The notes below the pieces were generated by a model. It was not told the origin of the DNA and did no database searches. It saw only the letters and a program-made list of their open reading frames with translations. A stretch of DNA of 64,000 bases from Algoriphagus iocasae (GTDB lineage: Bacteria > Bacteroidota > Bacteroidia > Cytophagales > Cyclobacteriaceae): positions 682,001 to 746,000 of the forward strand of contig NZ_JACIJO010000001.1 of assembly GCF_014206875.1 (NCBI RefSeq). Reading direction: 5' to 3'. Positions 47,722 through 56,843 of this stretch are shown here, piece by piece (position 1 is the first letter of the stretch; each line of letters opens with the position of its first letter). The position numbers and the translations under genes are program-made.

Positions 47722-48759
47722 ATGAAGGTTATGAAGGTGTTACTAAGAGGGTTTTTATTTTGTTTTTCAATTTTCTTTTTGGCATCCAAAGGGTTTGCGC
47801 AAGAGTCATTTGACCTGTTTGCAGATCAGGAACCTGTGGAAATCCGAATGAAGTTTTCTGTCAAGGATATTAAAAAAGATTCCAATGATTCGACCTATGT
47901 CGAAAGCTTTTTACAGTATAAAAATGAAAACACTGGAGAGTGGGATTCGCTGGACATAGATTTGAGAGTTAGAGGGAATTTTCGGTTGAGCAATTGTTTT
48001 TATCCGCCACTTCGGGTCAAAATCAAAAAGAAGCAGGCGAAAGAGACCATTTTTGATGGAAATAGAAATCTGAAATTAGTCATCCCTTGCAACAGGCAGA
48101 ATGGTGCAGACGATGATATTATCAAAGAATATGTCTGCTATAAACTTGCCGAGCCGGTGACCGAATATTCATTTCAAACCAGACTGGTAAAGGTTTATCT
48201 CGAAAATGAGGACGATAAAAAAGGAGAAACCACTGAATTGATGGGTTTTTTCATCGAAGATGATGATGAAGTTGCTGACCGATTTGAAGGTGAGATTTTG
48301 GATGGTAAAAAAATCCTCGGAACCTTACTCGAAGACTCCGCAGCTGTAAGACATGACTTTTTTCAGTTGATGATTGGGAATACAGATTGGTCTACCATGT
48401 TTCAGCACAATATGAAAATCCTAAAACTGGATTCTAAAACTGTGGTTCCTTTGGCTTATGATTTTGATATGACAGGGCTTGTAAATCCTCCTTATTCTCA
48501 GGTGAGTAATTTGGTAGACATCGAACATGTGACAGAGCGATTGTATCGGGGATATTGTAGGGAAGAATCTTTGATGCAGGCAATCAGGCAGGAGTTTTTA
48601 GTAATGAAGCCAGAGCTTTGGGAGCTTGTAGGTTCTTATGAAAGCATGATCAGCAAAGGAGATTTTAAGGTTTTTACCTCCTACCTCGAGGAGTTTTTTA
48701 TGATTTTGGAGAATGATAGGATATTTGAAAATCAAATTTTAATGGCCTGCCGAAAATAA
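47722..48759 (+). CDS. Secreted protein, remotely CotH-like
   Basis: About 345 residues from ATG 47722 (47731 is also possible; a TTG at 47707 is not favoured). A signal peptide precedes FAQESFDLFADQEPVEIRMK. Middle motifs LDIDLRVRGNFRLSNCFYPP, FFQLMIGNTDWSTMFQHNMK and VPLAYDFDMTGLVNPPYS recall the CotH kinase-like arrangement (GxxR-like RGN, N-D in the loop, then PxxxDFD). CotH proteins phosphorylate spore-coat or secreted proteins in other phyla. Assignment is by motif order only. Likely in one operon with the preceding membrane gene. Confidence 0.5.
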   Translation: MKVMKVLLRGFLFCFSIFFLASKGFAQESFDLFADQEPVEIRMKFSVKDIKKDSNDSTYVESFLQYKNENTGEWDSLDIDLRVRGNFRLSNCFYPPLRVKIKKKQAKETIFDGNRNLKLVIPCNRQNGADDDIIKEYVCYKLAEPVTEYSFQTRLVKVYLENEDDKKGETTELMGFFIEDDDEVADRFEGEILDGKKILGTLLEDSAAVRHDFFQLMIGNTDWSTMFQHNMKILKLDSKTVVPLAYDFDMTGLVNPPYSQVSNLVDIEHVTERLYRGYCREESLMQAIRQEFLVMKPELWELVGSYESMISKGDFKVFTSYLEEFFMILENDRIFENQILMACRK

Positions 48760-48838
48760 CTTTTAACAAAAGCTAAGGTGTTTTAACAATCAGCAAAAGT
48801 CTCTGCTTCTATCTTGTGGTTGGATTTAAAAACACGAT

Positions 48839-49972
48839 ATGAAGCATGTATACTTTTCATTTTTAATCCTTCTGATTCTTGAGGCTAGTTGTACCGAAAA
48901 GAAAGCAGAAGCGAATTTTAAGCAGAATTTTCAAATAGAAATTACTGATTCCTTACAGATAGATTATCTGGGTGATTTGTGGATTCAAGATTATGATTCG
49001 GTTTCTCAGGAATTTGTTGCTGTGACCAAAAACGATCAGGAACTTTTGTTTATCGATTCCAAAGGAGAAATCACATCCAACTTGAAGATTCCTTTTGAAG
49101 GACCCAATTCAATGCAGGGGATATTCCTGCTGTCTTATAGAAATGAAATGTTGCAGATTTTGAGTTCGGTAAGCGGCTTTCATTTTGTCACAAAGGTTGG
49201 GGATTTTAAACGGTCAATTTTATTGCCCTATCAATACATCATTCATAACAATTCCATAGATCCGGCATTTTCTTCTATAGGAGAAAAGATTGCCTATTTC
49301 AAGCCGGCGAGTTTTGGGGACGAGGGCATTCGTGATGTAACAGATTTTGTAAAGTATTTGTACAGTGCTCCATTTTTGGAGGTTTTGGACACAGTTTCTA
49401 TGGAGAAGCATGACACCATGGATTTTCCGAAAACTTCCTTGTATTCCGACGGGAATTTTTATTTTTTTCCTTTTCCTAAGATCCAAAAGCTGGGGAGTAA
49501 ATGGTATTTACATTTTTTCTATGAGTTGAAATATTATGTCTATAAGGAAATGGGGGATGAAATTGTGTTGGAAAAAACAGTTGATTTGGAAGTGAAAGAT
49601 GCTGTCTTGCCAAGGGCGGAAAATTTTGAGGTGGCCATGGAATACACCACTAGCGATCAACGACCAGCTTCTATCTTGCAACTATATAGAGATAAGGGTA
49701 AAACGATCGTTTTTTATAAAAAGGGCATCCAAGAGGAACTGGTGAAAAACAGCCTTTCTGACCCTAGTGTAGAGCTTGATGATAAAACTTTTGCAGCGGT
49801 ATTTGATGAGGAAAATAAGTTGATCCAAAATGAAATAGAGGTGCCAGAGGGTTTGATTTTTAGTAGAGCAATGACTGAAAAGGGTGAAATTCTTGCTAAG
49901 AAGAACCAAGACTTTTTCGGGACGGAAGAGGATCAGGTGGTTTATTATAAATTGAAATTAATTGATGAATAA
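48839..49972 (+). CDS. DUF4221-like lipoprotein, tandem copy 1
   Basis: 377 residues with a lipoprotein signal (MKHVYFSFLILLILEASC). The rest is beta-rich, probably a propeller, with the shared opening TDSLQIDYLGDLWIQDYD and closing FFGTEEDQVVYYKLK seen also in the next gene. Resembles Bacteroidota DUF4221 / six-bladed propeller lipoproteins, of unknown function and usually in tandem families. Its last eight bases overlap the next gene's start. Confidence 0.7.
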   Translation: MKHVYFSFLILLILEASCTEKKAEANFKQNFQIEITDSLQIDYLGDLWIQDYDSVSQEFVAVTKNDQELLFIDSKGEITSNLKIPFEGPNSMQGIFLLSYRNEMLQILSSVSGFHFVTKVGDFKRSILLPYQYIIHNNSIDPAFSSIGEKIAYFKPASFGDEGIRDVTDFVKYLYSAPFLEVLDTVSMEKHDTMDFPKTSLYSDGNFYFFPFPKIQKLGSKWYLHFFYELKYYVYKEMGDEIVLEKTVDLEVKDAVLPRAENFEVAMEYTTSDQRPASILQLYRDKGKTIVFYKKGIQEELVKNSLSDPSVELDDKTFAAVFDEENKLIQNEIEVPEGLIFSRAMTEKGEILAKKNQDFFGTEEDQVVYYKLKLIDE

Positions 49973-51131
49973 GTTTAAAGCTGGTTTTTTAATCATTTTA
50001 CTTTTTGGGTCTTTAACATATGGCTGTACTGAAAAACGTGTTAAAAGTGTAAAACAAGATGGATTTGGGCTCATTGTCACAGATTCCTTACAGATTGATT
50101 ATTTGGGAGATCTGTGGATTCAAGATTATGATTCTTCCAGTCAACAATATCTTGCATGGGGAGATGGAGATAGAGAAGTTTTGATTTTGGATGAAAGAGG
50201 TGAGATTTCTTTCACATTTAATTTCCCAACTGATGGCCCGGATGCTTTGCCTGGATGGATAAACCCTATAGGTTTAAATAATGATGGAATTGAATTGATG
50301 GCTGTTCCAAATGGGTTTTATCGATATGATTTTCAAGGGAACAGGGTTTGGAGTTTTAAAATGCCTTCAGAATATTTTTATGTAAATGGGATTAAAGGAG
50401 ATCCTTTTTATTCCTTGGGGAAGGATATGGCATTTTTAAGACCAGAGAAGGGTGAAATGGACTGGGACGAAGGATTGAGTGATTTATTCAAAAAAATCTA
50501 TCAATCTCCGATTTTGGAGGTTCTTGATACCGTTTCCCAAACCTCACGATATACCATGTCTTTTCCTCCCAACTCCATTTATAGCGATGGAGATTTCCAT
50601 TTTTGGACCTTTCCTACAGTTAGTAAATCAGGTAAGGAATGGATTCTTTATTTTAGAAATGAGTTGAAATTTTGGGTTTACGAAGAGGAAGAGGGTGAGG
50701 TCCTTTTTAAAAAAGAAGTCGATCTTCAAGTGGCAGATGCAGTTGCAGAAATTGGGGTTTCGTTTGAAAAAGCTAAAGAGTATAATGAATTAACGGCTTA
50801 TGATTTTCCTGGATCTATTCAGGAGGTCTATCGAGGAAGGGATAAACTATTGGTGATCTATCACAAAGGAGTTTCTAAAGACCTAGCAAGACAATTTGAC
50901 CGGAATAGTCCAGACGGAAGAAGGGAAATAGAAAGGCTAAAGAGGAAATACCTGGCTGTTTTTGATTTGGATTTTACTCTTTTACAAAATGATATTCCTG
51001 TTCCTGAAGGCTTGATTTTCACTACAGTCTTGACCAAAAATGAAGAGATTTTAGTTTTGAAACATCAGGATTTCTTCGGAACAGAAGAGGATCAGGTGGT
51101 TTATTATAAATTGAAAGTTGTGGAGGAATAG
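49965..51131 (+). CDS. DUF4221-like lipoprotein, tandem copy 2
   Basis: 388 residues from ATG 49965. Lipoprotein signal (AGFLIILLFGSLTYGC), then the same propeller-like protein as copy 1. The two are similar throughout, but the first about 20 mature residues and the last about 15 are nearly identical; 33 bases at the 3' end (49925-49957 and 51084-51116) are identical. The overlap with copy 1 implies cotranscription. Function unknown. Confidence 0.7.
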   Translation: MNKFKAGFLIILLFGSLTYGCTEKRVKSVKQDGFGLIVTDSLQIDYLGDLWIQDYDSSSQQYLAWGDGDREVLILDERGEISFTFNFPTDGPDALPGWINPIGLNNDGIELMAVPNGFYRYDFQGNRVWSFKMPSEYFYVNGIKGDPFYSLGKDMAFLRPEKGEMDWDEGLSDLFKKIYQSPILEVLDTVSQTSRYTMSFPPNSIYSDGDFHFWTFPTVSKSGKEWILYFRNELKFWVYEEEEGEVLFKKEVDLQVADAVAEIGVSFEKAKEYNELTAYDFPGSIQEVYRGRDKLLVIYHKGVSKDLARQFDRNSPDGRREIERLKRKYLAVFDLDFTLLQNDIPVPEGLIFTTVLTKNEEILVLKHQDFFGTEEDQVVYYKLKVVEE

Positions 51132-51205
51132 GGAAGAGCGGATGATTAGATTTCAATCTCATACGCTTTTAGCCTTCGGAAAAAAGTGGATTTCCTAACG
51201 AAAAA

Positions 51206-51661
51206 TCATCTGACTATCCGCTGGTCAAGTTGTAATGAATATGTTTTGAATGCGATGAGGTTGAAATTTTCTGAAAGTGGGTTGATCACAAAATTCATTG
51301 AACTTGGATCCACTACGGAAGGAACTGCAAAACAGAGAAGGCCTGAATGAAGTAAGTTAGAGCCATATTCCTGAGAGGCTTTTGTGGGAGGGAGGCTGTT
51401 CCAGTTTTTTGGTAATTCCGTTTTTTCAGGGTAGAGAAGGAGCTTGTCCGGAATCTGAATTTCCATGATCGAGTAGAGAATATATCTCTCAGATGAGAAC
51501 AATTCAGGATCTATTGTCAATCTTTCTAAGAGACAGGATGAGATACTAGATCCAGCATAAATGGCAGGAACCCCAACTTTATTCCAACGTCCTCCATAGC
51601 GTTTGGCTCCTTCACCACTGAGATCGTTGTATTGTGTCAAAGCAATTCGATAGACAATCAT
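51206..51661 (-). CDS. RES-domain toxin (NAD+-degrading)
   Basis: About 151 residues from ATG 51661. The RES fold is evident: MIVYRIALTQYNDLSGEGAK, GGRWNKVGVPAIYAGSSISS and CLLERL near the start, with the R-Y-E active-site set of the family in plausible places, and a C-terminal NFVINPLSENFNLIAF. RES toxins phosphorolyse NAD+ and arrest growth. The antitoxin gene ends four bases upstream of it, so the two form a standard operon. Complete. Confidence 0.9.
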   Translation of the reverse strand: MIVYRIALTQYNDLSGEGAKRYGGRWNKVGVPAIYAGSSISSCLLERLTIDPELFSSERYILYSIMEIQIPDKLLLYPEKTELPKNWNSLPPTKASQEYGSNLLHSGLLCFAVPSVVDPSSMNFVINPLSENFNLIAFKTYSLQLDQRIVR

Positions 51662-51665
51662 CTTC

Positions 51666-52127
51666 TCAAATAGCAATACCGTATTGAAGTTTCATGATTT
51701 CTGATTTGAGAAGGTCTATTCCTTCCGAAACGTCAATCAGATCAAGGGGCTTTCTATTCCCTAAAGTAAAAAGTGGTCGATCCATCCATCTTTTAAAGCC
51801 TTCTTTACCAAAGTAATTGATGCCTAAAGCATATAATGATGCGAGTTGATAGATTTTTTCGGATTGGATCGTGTCAAAAACTTCCTTTCGCTGCAAGGTT
51901 TTGGAGGAGACTCCCAAAGCAGTGGCTAGTGTATTGTAATCCATACCGGATAGCTCTTTCAGACTGTCGAAAGACTTTCTAGGCAAACCTTTACGGAATA
52001 CTTCCAATCTATCGAAAGGCTCGTCCAAAGGATGATCATCAATATGTAGAATATCAGATACAGAAAGATTTGAAGTCTTTTCATAGGCAACTGCCGGCTC
52101 TTTGACTTTGGAAGATTTTTTTGCCAT
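51666..52127 (-). CDS. Xre/MbcA/ParS-type antitoxin (DUF2384) of the RES system
   Basis: 153 residues. An N-terminal helical HTH-like region (LKELSGMDYNTLATALGVSS, then KTLQRKE) is followed by the DUF2384 toxin-binding domain (YALGINYFGKEGFKRWMDRP, TLGNRKPLDLIDVSEGIDL). It neutralises the RES toxin and represses the operon. It is encoded first, as usual. Repeated TAATTTG half-sites lie about 35-50 bases before its start. Confidence 0.9.
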   Translation of the reverse strand: MAKKSSKVKEPAVAYEKTSNLSVSDILHIDDHPLDEPFDRLEVFRKGLPRKSFDSLKELSGMDYNTLATALGVSSKTLQRKEVFDTIQSEKIYQLASLYALGINYFGKEGFKRWMDRPLFTLGNRKPLDLIDVSEGIDLLKSEIMKLQYGIAI

Positions 52128-52160
52128 GACTGAAAGGGAAAATTGTCTTTTAATATAACG

Positions 52161-52177
52161 TAATTTGTCCTAATTTG
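52161..52177 (-). promoter_or_regulatory. Candidate operator of the RES/Xre operon
   Basis: Two direct copies of TAATTTG (plus strand) spaced exactly 10 bp, one helical turn, upstream of the antitoxin start. Autoregulation through such repeats is typical of toxin-antitoxin operons. Inference. Confidence 0.4.
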
Positions 52178-52343
52178 ATTTTTTTCCTAAATTTTTTTCT
52201 ACAATTCACTTAAAGATCTGCAATGGAAGGGAGATCAGTCTTGACATATAATTCGATGGAGGCTTCAGATAATTATCCAGACATAGGCCTTTCTATATCT
52301 TGTGATTTATTCATTTTAAATTTCACATTCTCCAATTTTAAAT

Positions 52344-55301
52344 TCACTCACCCGCATTCCAATACTCCAGTCTTTCACATTTGCTAGCTTCGATGCTGTA
52401 GAAGTCAAATTCGGCGGTGACTTTACCTTCAATCAGGTAGATTGCCCGACCTTTGAAAGGATATTTTTTGACCACGGGAGGGAAGTGAACCGTATCGATC
52501 CAGTGACCTTCCCTGTCGATGAAAGTACCGAAATTCATCACATCTCCTTTGACTGTTCGGGTGTATTTAACGGTCACTAAATAGCCGACAATCTTCACCG
52601 TCTTGCCCAGATAGCTCTTGAGTTCGGCAGCTTTGATCCCACAAATGTTTTGATCTTTGATCAGGTGAAAAGGGGAGTCCAGCGGAAATTCCAGAATATC
52701 GATCTGGTCGACGATTTCCTGTCTGATGTCGATTTCTTCCAGTTGGGGTACTGCAGGCTGGCGAAAGTTGAATCCGGTATTTTGTTTAAAGAGATCAGTA
52801 GGGCCGGGAATCGCTTTCCGCTTGTTCAGAATGAAATGCGCTTCCCAGAGCAGTTCCTGCTTGGTTTTGCCTGTGAATCGGAAGCAATTGATCCGAATTA
52901 AAATCAAGAGTTGCTCCAGGCTGATTTCTACACGTCCACAGAAATCCGCCAGTCCGAGGAAGTGACCGTTTTGTCTGCGCTCAGTGAGGATTTTTTCCAC
53001 GGAAGCTTTTTCCAGATACTTGAGATGGATGAATCCGAGATACACTGTTATTCCGGTAATTCGGGTCAGATACTCACTTTCATTGATATGCGGAGCTTGG
53101 ATGTCCGCACCGTTCATTCGGAGTTCGTGGATATAAAACTCAGTATGATAAAAGCCTCCAAAGTTGTTGATCACTCCCACCATAAATTCCAGTGGGAAAT
53201 AGGCTTTGAGGTAAAGACTTTGGTAACTCTCCACAGCAAAGGAAGCGGAATGTCCCTTCGCAAAGGAATATCCAGCAAAGCTTTCGATCTGATGCCAGAC
53301 TTCCCCGGCGATTTTATCGTCATGTCCCTTTTCCCGACAGTTGCTGAAGAAGCGGTCTTTCACCCGTTGGAATTCATCTTTGGAGCGGGATTTTCCACTC
53401 ATGCCTCTTCGTAGTACATCGGCTTCTCCCAGACTCAAACCGGCGAAGTAATGCGCCACTTTGATTACATCTTCCTGATAGACCATAATGCCATAGGTTT
53501 CGGGCATGATATCGGCGAGAACAGGATGAGCGATTTTGCGTCGCTCCTCATCCACATGGCGCAAAATGTATTCACGCATCATTCCTGATCTCGCCACTCC
53601 CGGACGGATGATGGAGCTGGCAGCGACGAGTTCCAGGTATTCATCAGCTTTCATCTTTGCCAGCAGCATGCGCATGGCAGGAGATTCCACATAGAAGGCA
53701 CCGATGGTATGCCCATCCCGGAGATGTTCTTTGATTCTTTGATCTTTTTTGAATTGCTCCACTTTACGGATGTCTACTTTTACCCCTTGGTTTTGGTAGA
53801 TGATCTCGATTGCACTTTTGATATGCCCCAAGCCTCGCTGGCTCAGAATGTCAAACTTATGCAGTCCGATGTCTTCGGCTACATGCATGTCGATGTGTGA
53901 AAGTGGGAAGCCTTTGGGAGGCATTTCCGTCGCAGTATAGTAATGAATGGGTTTGTGTGAAATCAAGATTCCGCAGGCATGAACCGTCAAATGGGAGGGC
54001 ATATCATGCAATACCTGACTGTATTTGATGATGAGTTTGCCAAATTGATCCGGTTCGAAATAAGGCTTATCAGCAAAATGAATCAGAGACTCAATGTCGC
54101 TTTTGGGTAAGCCAAAGACTTTTCCGAGTTCACGGAAGACAGAGTTGTACTGGAAGGTGCTATAAGCTGCCAAAAGTGAGACATGTTCCTGCTTGCCCTG
54201 GTTGTATTTCCGGAAAATATAATCGGTGACTTCATCCCGGTCTTTCCAGGAAAAGTCTATGTCAAAGTCTGGCGGGTTTTCACGATAGAGATTGATAAAT
54301 CGCTCGAAATACAAGTCCAGTTCGATGGGGTCCACATCGGTGATGCCCAGGCAATAGGCGACGATGCTATTGGCACCGGATCCACGGCCCACATGGTAGA
54401 AGTTGCGCTGCTGCGCAAAGGTTACGATGTCGTAATTGATCAGGAAGTAGGAGGTAAAGGCCTTTTGCTGGATGAGTTCTAGTTCCTTCTCTATACGTTG
54501 GGAAATCTCGGAAGTCAAGTTTGGATAGCGGGAAAGTGCTCCCTTGAAAGTTTCCTGACGCAGGTAATCATAGTCTTCCCAGTCTGAACCTAAGACATCT
54601 CGTTTGTTTTTGACGGCTTGGAAGTAGAAGGAAAACTGGCAATGTTCCAGTAATTTCTGGGCATTGGCGACTAGGTAGCTGTGGTTTTCGCAGCGTGCCA
54701 CCGAATCAGCATAGCTGTAGAATCGATCGCTGGGATCGCCTTGTTCTTCCGTAGGGAGTTTGCTCAGTAGCGTGTTCAAGTCTATGCTTCGCAAGAGTCG
54801 ATGGGCATTAAAATCAATTTTGGAAGTGAAAGTCACAGGTTGGAGCATGACCAGGCGGTCTTTCATACGAAACCAGGGTGAGGAGATCAGACGATTGAGT
54901 TGGGTGGGATGGACGCCGATGTATTCATTTTCCCGAAGGGTAAAAAAACGATCCGGTAGGGGATAGATGATAAAGCTGTGATCAAAAGCCGGAGCTCGCT
55001 TTCCGAATGGTTTTTTATGAACCAAATGATCGGAAAGATGGCTGTTGAGTTCGAAGAAACCTTCTTGGTTTCTGGCCAATCCGATGTATTGCTGCTGACT
55101 TCCATTTCTGAAATCTATGCCGATCACGGGGTGAATCCCAACTCTTTGCGCAGCCCGGATAAATGGAAATACTCCTGCGGTACAATTGATATCTGTCAGA
55201 GCAAAGGCATCCAATCGCTTGCTCTTCGCCTCCTCGATGAGGGCATCTACGGATAGGGTGCCGTACTTAAAGCTGAAGTGAGAATGACAGTTGATAAACA
55301 T
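52344..55301 (-). CDS. Alternative (error-prone type) DNA polymerase III alpha subunit, DnaE family
   Basis: 985 residues from ATG 55301, which begins the PHP domain properly (MFINCHSHFSFKYGTLSVDA); an ATG at 55346 would read through a repeat and is rejected. Polymerase motifs are visible: VGRGSGANSIVAYCLGITDV, NPPDFDIDFSWKDRD (catalytic aspartates), GFAGYSFAKGHSASFAVESY-like ESFAGYSFAKGHSASFA and an OB domain at the C-terminus. It is shorter than replicative DnaE (about 1150) and fits the DnaE2/ImuC-like group that works with Y-family proteins in damage tolerance. A Y-family gene lies 8 kb upstream on the same strand. Confidence 0.88.
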   Translation of the reverse strand: MFINCHSHFSFKYGTLSVDALIEEAKSKRLDAFALTDINCTAGVFPFIRAAQRVGIHPVIGIDFRNGSQQQYIGLARNQEGFFELNSHLSDHLVHKKPFGKRAPAFDHSFIIYPLPDRFFTLRENEYIGVHPTQLNRLISSPWFRMKDRLVMLQPVTFTSKIDFNAHRLLRSIDLNTLLSKLPTEEQGDPSDRFYSYADSVARCENHSYLVANAQKLLEHCQFSFYFQAVKNKRDVLGSDWEDYDYLRQETFKGALSRYPNLTSEISQRIEKELELIQQKAFTSYFLINYDIVTFAQQRNFYHVGRGSGANSIVAYCLGITDVDPIELDLYFERFINLYRENPPDFDIDFSWKDRDEVTDYIFRKYNQGKQEHVSLLAAYSTFQYNSVFRELGKVFGLPKSDIESLIHFADKPYFEPDQFGKLIIKYSQVLHDMPSHLTVHACGILISHKPIHYYTATEMPPKGFPLSHIDMHVAEDIGLHKFDILSQRGLGHIKSAIEIIYQNQGVKVDIRKVEQFKKDQRIKEHLRDGHTIGAFYVESPAMRMLLAKMKADEYLELVAASSIIRPGVARSGMMREYILRHVDEERRKIAHPVLADIMPETYGIMVYQEDVIKVAHYFAGLSLGEADVLRRGMSGKSRSKDEFQRVKDRFFSNCREKGHDDKIAGEVWHQIESFAGYSFAKGHSASFAVESYQSLYLKAYFPLEFMVGVINNFGGFYHTEFYIHELRMNGADIQAPHINESEYLTRITGITVYLGFIHLKYLEKASVEKILTERRQNGHFLGLADFCGRVEISLEQLLILIRINCFRFTGKTKQELLWEAHFILNKRKAIPGPTDLFKQNTGFNFRQPAVPQLEEIDIRQEIVDQIDILEFPLDSPFHLIKDQNICGIKAAELKSYLGKTVKIVGYLVTVKYTRTVKGDVMNFGTFIDREGHWIDTVHFPPVVKKYPFKGRAIYLIEGKVTAEFDFYSIEASKCERLEYWNAGE

Positions 55302-55316
55302 GGTTTTTAATAAGAT

Positions 55317-55485
55317 ATAGTCGCTTCGCTCCCGAGATACATCCATCGGATGAGATATCTGCTTTTAGGCTATCTTGGACTATCTACTCTTAGAGCTATC
55401 TTTTTTCAGATTTCAGACTTTAGCTTTCTGAATTTTATAGTATTTCACCGACCACAGGGAGGTTTATTTCCACTGTATTTCAAGT
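55317..55485. repeat. Repeat block before dnaE (left copy)
   Basis: ATAGTCGCTTCGCTCCCGAG at 55317 resembles the units of the tandem repeat at 62880-63115. At 55439-55485 AGTATTTCACCGACC then GGGAGGTTTATTTC matches 63146-63192 at about 39 of 45 positions, same orientation. Confidence 0.6.
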
Positions 55486-55591
55486 CTACTTCTTTTAAAA
55501 ATGTCAATTATATTAACATTTTAATGTTTATAATGTAGTCAAAATGTAAGCTGGAAAGCAAGAGGATGTAAAGAATTGTCAGAATTCCTAC

Positions 55592-55693
55592 TTACAAATA
55601 CTTTAGTAAGAAAATCATAATTGAAATCACCACTCCTATCAGAAGTATTAAAAATTGAAATTTTGCGGATTTGGAAGATTCCGAGTTTTTCAT
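55592..55693 (-). CDS. Possible 33-residue single-TM protein
   Basis: MKNSESSKSAKFQFLILLIG and onward: a short polar head then one hydrophobic helix and a final KYL. The open frame extends upstream to 55783 without a convincing start. Nothing else supports expression. The surrounding stretch 55486-55912 contains no other feature I can support. Confidence 0.2.
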   Translation of the reverse strand: MKNSESSKSAKFQFLILLIGVVISIMIFLLKYL

Positions 55694-55912
55694 TAAAAGT
55701 ATAAAATGATTATCCGCAATGAGCCAGTAGTTAAAGGTTGAGTTTAGAAAATCGCGGATAATCGTCCACCGATGACAGTCCACTGCCTACAGCACTTTGA
55801 AAGACACTTCAAACACTTTTTTCTTTGAGGACTGGTAAGAAAGCGGATATATATAAAGTATAATATGACTAAAAATGGAAAAATAATTTCCTGTGAAATT
55901 GAGATTAGAAAA

Positions 55913-56242
55913 CTACAAATTAATCTGACTTAGAAGTTCTTTCAATTCGCTATCCTTGATCGTTTCTTTATCTGATTTATCATAGACCGAAAGTAAATAG
56001 ACCGTTGTCTCGGTAATTTTAACAAAAGTAATAACTCTTGCTCCTCCAGACTTCCCTTTTCTTTTGGAAGAAATGATCATTCGGATTTTAAAACAGTTTT
56101 TACCTAGAGGTGTTCCCTGAAAAGGATTTGTCTGCAGTGTTTAAATAAGGTTTGAAAAATCTTCTTTTAAAGAAGGGTACTTTTTCGCCAATTTTTTTAG
56201 CTCTTTCCCAAAATTAGGAATGGCGGCTACTTCATAATTCAT
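55913..56242 (-). pseudogene. RelE/ParE-family toxin broken by one in-frame stop codon
   Basis: A 110-codon frame starts at 56242 (MNYEVAAIPNFGKELKKLAK) and would encode a 109-residue RelE/ParE toxin, with NPFQGTPLGKNCFKIRMIIS and KGKSGGARVITFVKI. Codon 34 (56141-56143) is TAA; frame and similarity continue unbroken on both sides, so a single base change (for example GAA to TAA) inactivated it. The start overlaps the antitoxin stop by 11 bases, the normal arrangement. The truncated 33-residue product should be inactive. Confidence 0.75.
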
Positions 56243-56438
56243 CCAATAAATCTTTTCCGGAGATAGTTTTGATTTTACCTTCTTGGACAAGATTCAATTC
56301 TTCCACAGAGCGTTTTATGTTTTTATAGACATTTGCCTTATAGGAAGATATAGGCTCCGCTTTGACAAACTTGAAATTTTTCAAGAGCTCCATGATAAAA
56401 TCAGCTTTTTGATCCTCTATGTCTAATAATACTTTCAT
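56232..56438 (-). CDS. Antitoxin of the decayed RelE-type pair
   Basis: 68 residues: MKVLLDIEDQKADFIMELLK, then helices and a C-terminal ISGKDLLDEL. This is the usual small Bacteroidota antitoxin encoded just before RelE/ParE-like toxins of the type found here. The reading frame is intact although its toxin carries a stop codon, the safe order of decay for a toxin-antitoxin pair. Confidence 0.7.
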   Translation of the reverse strand: MKVLLDIEDQKADFIMELLKNFKFVKAEPISSYKANVYKNIKRSVEELNLVQEGKIKTISGKDLLDEL

Positions 56439-56556
56439 TTAAACTGGTGTTTACCCAAATATACGTTATTCAAGAGTAATCGGCTATTATTAGAAGTGAA
56501 GCTAAACTAAGAAAAAAAGAATTGTTTTACTGGGTGCCATTTTAAACCACAATACC

Positions 56557-56585
56557 AAAATAAAACCGAAGCTTTTGACTTCGGT
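56557..56585 (-). terminator. Terminator after the DUF2442 gene (minus strand)
   Basis: Minus strand: ACCGAAG-TCAAAAG-CTTCGGT followed by TTTATTTT. A degenerate copy of the same 19 bases lies at 57079-57098 just after the pentapeptide-repeat gene. Confidence 0.65.
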
Positions 56586-56606
56586 CGACATGGTTTATTA
56601 GCGCGG

Positions 56607-56843
56607 TTAAGATATCAATTCACTCACTAACAAATCTTCATCTAAATCTTCCCAATGAATACCTTCTCCTCCTCCGATGAATCTCCAATTATTCAATTGT
56701 TCAAGCGAAGCTGATCGAAGTTTCGGGAACCATTCTAAAGGAATACTTATCTCCCTTCCATCTTCCATATAAATGGTCATCTTGTCGATCGTAAAACTAA
56801 GATCGGAAGCTAGATTTGATTTTAATTTAGTTAAAGTATTCAT
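56607..56843 (-). CDS. DUF2442 protein
   Basis: 78 residues from ATG 56843; a longer frame to 56867 overlaps the neighbour more. The DUF2442 pattern is clear: FTIDKMTIYMEDGREISIPL, then EWFPKLRSAS, EQLNNWRFIGGGEGIHW and EDLDEDLLVSELI. DUF2442 proteins are regularly encoded with DUF4160 partners and are suspected antitoxin-like partners. The start overlaps the stop of the DUF4160 frame by 17 bases. Confidence 0.8.
   Translation of the reverse strand: MNTLTKLKSNLASDLSFTIDKMTIYMEDGREISIPLEWFPKLRSASLEQLNNWRFIGGGEGIHWEDLDEDLLVSELIS

Noticed and set aside
52911..53414. 167-residue plus-strand frame
   Set aside because: Antisense to conserved polymerase motifs of the alternative DnaE.
55302..55346. 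15-residue N-terminal extension of the alternative DnaE
   Set aside because: It reads through the repeat GTCGCTTCGCTCC, and the PHP domain begins normally at 55301.
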